Shown here one piece after another: positions 62,478 to 64,000 of a stretch of DNA of 64,000 bases (the first letter of the stretch is position 1; each line of letters starts with the position of its first letter). Position numbers and translations under genes: made by a program. This stretch comes from an uncultured Lachnospiraceae bacterium (lineage in GTDB: Bacteria; Bacillota; Clostridia; Lachnospirales; Lachnospiraceae). The stretch is from NCBI GenBank assembly GCA_910585905.1, contig CAJUID010000004.1, forward strand, positions 62,001-126,000, in the 5' to 3' direction. Under the pieces are notes generated by a model. That model worked only from the letters and a program-made list of their open reading frames with translations, made no database searches and had not been told where the DNA came from.

Positions 62478-64000
62478 ATGGCAAACAATACCATTACGAA
62501 TGAAATAGAAAAACGCAGAACCTTTGCAATTATTTCCCATCCAGATGCCGGAAAAACAACTCTCACAGAAAAGTTTCTTTTATATGGAGGTGCCATCAAC
62601 ACCGCTGGCTCTGTCAAAGGAAAAGCAAACTCTAAATATGCCGTCTCAGACTGGATGGAGATTGAAAAGGAACGTGGTATCTCGGTCACATCCTCGGTAC
62701 TGCAATTTGACTATAATGGATTCTGTATAAATATCCTAGATACGCCAGGACACCAGGACTTCTCAGAAGACACTTACCGTACACTGATGGCAGCAGACTC
62801 TGCAGTTATGGTAATTGATGCATCAAAAGGTGTGGAGGCACAAACTATCAAGCTCTTTAAAGTTTGCGTCATGCGGCATATCCCAATTTTTACATTTATT
62901 AATAAAATGGATAGAGATGCGAGAGATTCTTTCGAGCTACTGGATGACATTGAATCCGTGCTTGGCATCCGCACCTGCCCGGTTAACTGGCCTATCGGCT
63001 CAGGAAAAAGTTTTAAAGGAATCTATGACCGTAAAGCAAAAACTGTCCGCACATTTGAATCGGTTTCAACTGGCGGCTCCAAATCTGCTGCAGAAACAGA
63101 CTTTAATATAGAAGATTCTGAATTAAAGGAACTCGTAACAGACGATTTATATAACCAGCTTGTGGAAGAAATTGGACTTTTAGACGGAGCCAGCGACCCA
63201 CTTGATCTGGAGCTTGTGCAAAAGGGGGAGCTTTCCCCTGTATTTTTCGGTTCTGCACTTACTACTTTTGGTGTAGAAACATTTTTAAAATATTTCCTTG
63301 AAATGACTACTTCCCCTCTTCCAAGACTATCTAATGAGGGAATCATTGACCCGGTTGAAAATGATTTTTCTGCCTTTGTTTTTAAAATCCAGGCCAACAT
63401 GAACAAATCACACCGAGACAGAATTGCCTTTATGCGAATTTGTTCTGGTAAATTTAATGCAGAAAAAGAAGTATTCCATGTGCAGAGCGGACGGAAATTG
63501 AAGTTATCGCAGCCTCAGCAAATTATGGCTCAGGATCGCCAAGTTATCCAGGAAGCATATGCCGGAGATGTAATTGGCGTATTCGACCCAGGCATTTTCT
63601 CTATCGGTGATACCTTAACGCTGCCTGGCAACAAATTTGAATATGAAGGAATTCCAACTTTTGCGCCAGAACATTTCTGCCGTGTTGTACAGCTAAACTC
63701 TATGAAACGCAAGCAGTTTGTCAAAGGAATTACACAGATTGCACAGGAAGGCGCTATTCAGATTTTTCAAGAATACTCCGCTGGAATGTCCGAAATTATC
63801 GTGGGAGTAGTCGGCGTTCTACAGTTTGATGTATTAAAATACCGTTTAGAAAATGAATACGGCTGCGAAATCCGCCTAGAATCCCTGCCATATGGATATA
63901 TCCGCTGGGTAGGCGATCCATCAACAGACGTTACAAAACTAAAAAGACTTAATAATGTCAAAACAGTAAAAGATATGAAAGGAAATCCTCTCCTTCTTTT
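62478..64000 (+). CDS. prfC: Peptide chain release factor 3, 3' end outside the window
   Basis: GTPase that recycles RF1/RF2 after peptide release. ATG at 62478 with GGAGG 7 bases upstream; the frame MANNTITNEIEKRRTFAIIS stays open to the window end (507 codons of an expected 525-535). G1 HPDAGKTTL, G2/switch region with MEIEKERGISVTSSV, G3 ILDTPGHQDFSEDTYR, G4 INKMDRDARD. Later conserved parts include VFKIQANMNKSHRDRIAFMR and YCRVVQ-like FCRVVQLNSMKRKQF. Only about 20 residues are missing. Confidence 0.96.
   Translation, partial: MANNTITNEIEKRRTFAIISHPDAGKTTLTEKFLLYGGAINTAGSVKGKANSKYAVSDWMEIEKERGISVTSSVLQFDYNGFCINILDTPGHQDFSEDTYRTLMAADSAVMVIDASKGVEAQTIKLFKVCVMRHIPIFTFINKMDRDARDSFELLDDIESVLGIRTCPVNWPIGSGKSFKGIYDRKAKTVRTFESVSTGGSKSAAETDFNIEDSELKELVTDDLYNQLVEEIGLLDGASDPLDLELVQKGELSPVFFGSALTTFGVETFLKYFLEMTTSPLPRLSNEGIIDPVENDFSAFVFKIQANMNKSHRDRIAFMRICSGKFNAEKEVFHVQSGRKLKLSQPQQIMAQDRQVIQEAYAGDVIGVFDPGIFSIGDTLTLPGNKFEYEGIPTFAPEHFCRVVQLNSMKRKQFVKGITQIAQEGAIQIFQEYSAGMSEIIVGVVGVLQFDVLKYRLENEYGCEIRLESLPYGYIRWVGDPSTDVTKLKRLNNVKTVKDMKGNPLLL

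Noticed and set aside
1..64000. CRISPR arrays, tRNA and rRNA genes
   Set aside because: No regularly spaced direct repeats and no cloverleaf or rRNA-like segments were seen; the palindromic repeats are dispersed, not arrayed.

Overview
The window comes from a low-GC, endospore-forming Clostridia, most likely a member of the Lachnospiraceae. The grounds are AGGAGG-type ribosome binding sites, paired dipicolinate synthase genes, a SpoVB-type flippase, an FMN-riboswitch riboflavin operon, a CdaA/CdaR pair, NFACT/RqcH, DUF6512 and DUF896 proteins, and families typical of gut Firmicutes. This placement is inference from gene content; no rRNA or tRNA gene is visible.

Layout. 1-15 kb: one leftward surface-polysaccharide operon with five GT2 glycosyltransferases, a DUF2304 partner, a methyltransferase, a WbsX-type protein, a DUF2142 membrane protein, a flippase, and at its 3' end the GDP-mannose to GDP-L-fucose genes (gmd, fucose synthase, manC, manA). 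15.4-20.7 kb: a pentapeptide-repeat protein with a possibly leaderless start, rqcH, histidinol phosphatase and cysteine desulfurase. 20.7-27.6 kb: an AT-rich, heavily decayed accessory island with remnants of DUF3102, ParB-like, J-domain-like and IS256 genes. Only a TPR protein, an 86-residue coiled-coil protein inside an 18-bp inverted-repeat cassette, and a DUF2087 protein are intact. 27.8-31.1 kb: sporulation genes (spoVB, dpaA, dpaB) with a sigma-K-like promoter. 31.1-35 kb: ribDEBAH under an FMN riboswitch and attenuator. 35.3-39 kb: c-di-AMP genes cdaA/cdaR with two membrane proteins. 39-49 kb: a signalling block with a hybrid kinase, a methyl-accepting protein, CheB, CheR, a PAS kinase and two REC-HD-GYP regulators, one of them degenerate. 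49.5-59.4 kb: housekeeping and envelope genes (DUF6512, HtrA, folate cyclo-ligase, DUF896, two FAD proteins, a BofC-like protein, a membrane-anchored MutS-like ATPase, an SH3-NlpC/P60 hydrolase). 59.6-62.2 kb: two membrane-anchored unknowns, each preceded by a copy of the same structured leader. 62.5-64 kb: prfC (RF3), cut by the window edge.

The intergenic DNA is the most unusual part. There are several families of nested-palindrome or MITE-like elements. One is a 145-bp element present as two apparently identical copies in opposite orientation about 25 kb apart. Another is a terminal-inverted-repeat element present as a 190-bp copy and an internally deleted 80-bp copy. A 118-120-bp repeat forms the 5' leaders of two adjacent genes and carries a conserved short upstream reading frame. 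All assignments rest on reading the sequence and recalling family motifs; no database search or folding program was run.
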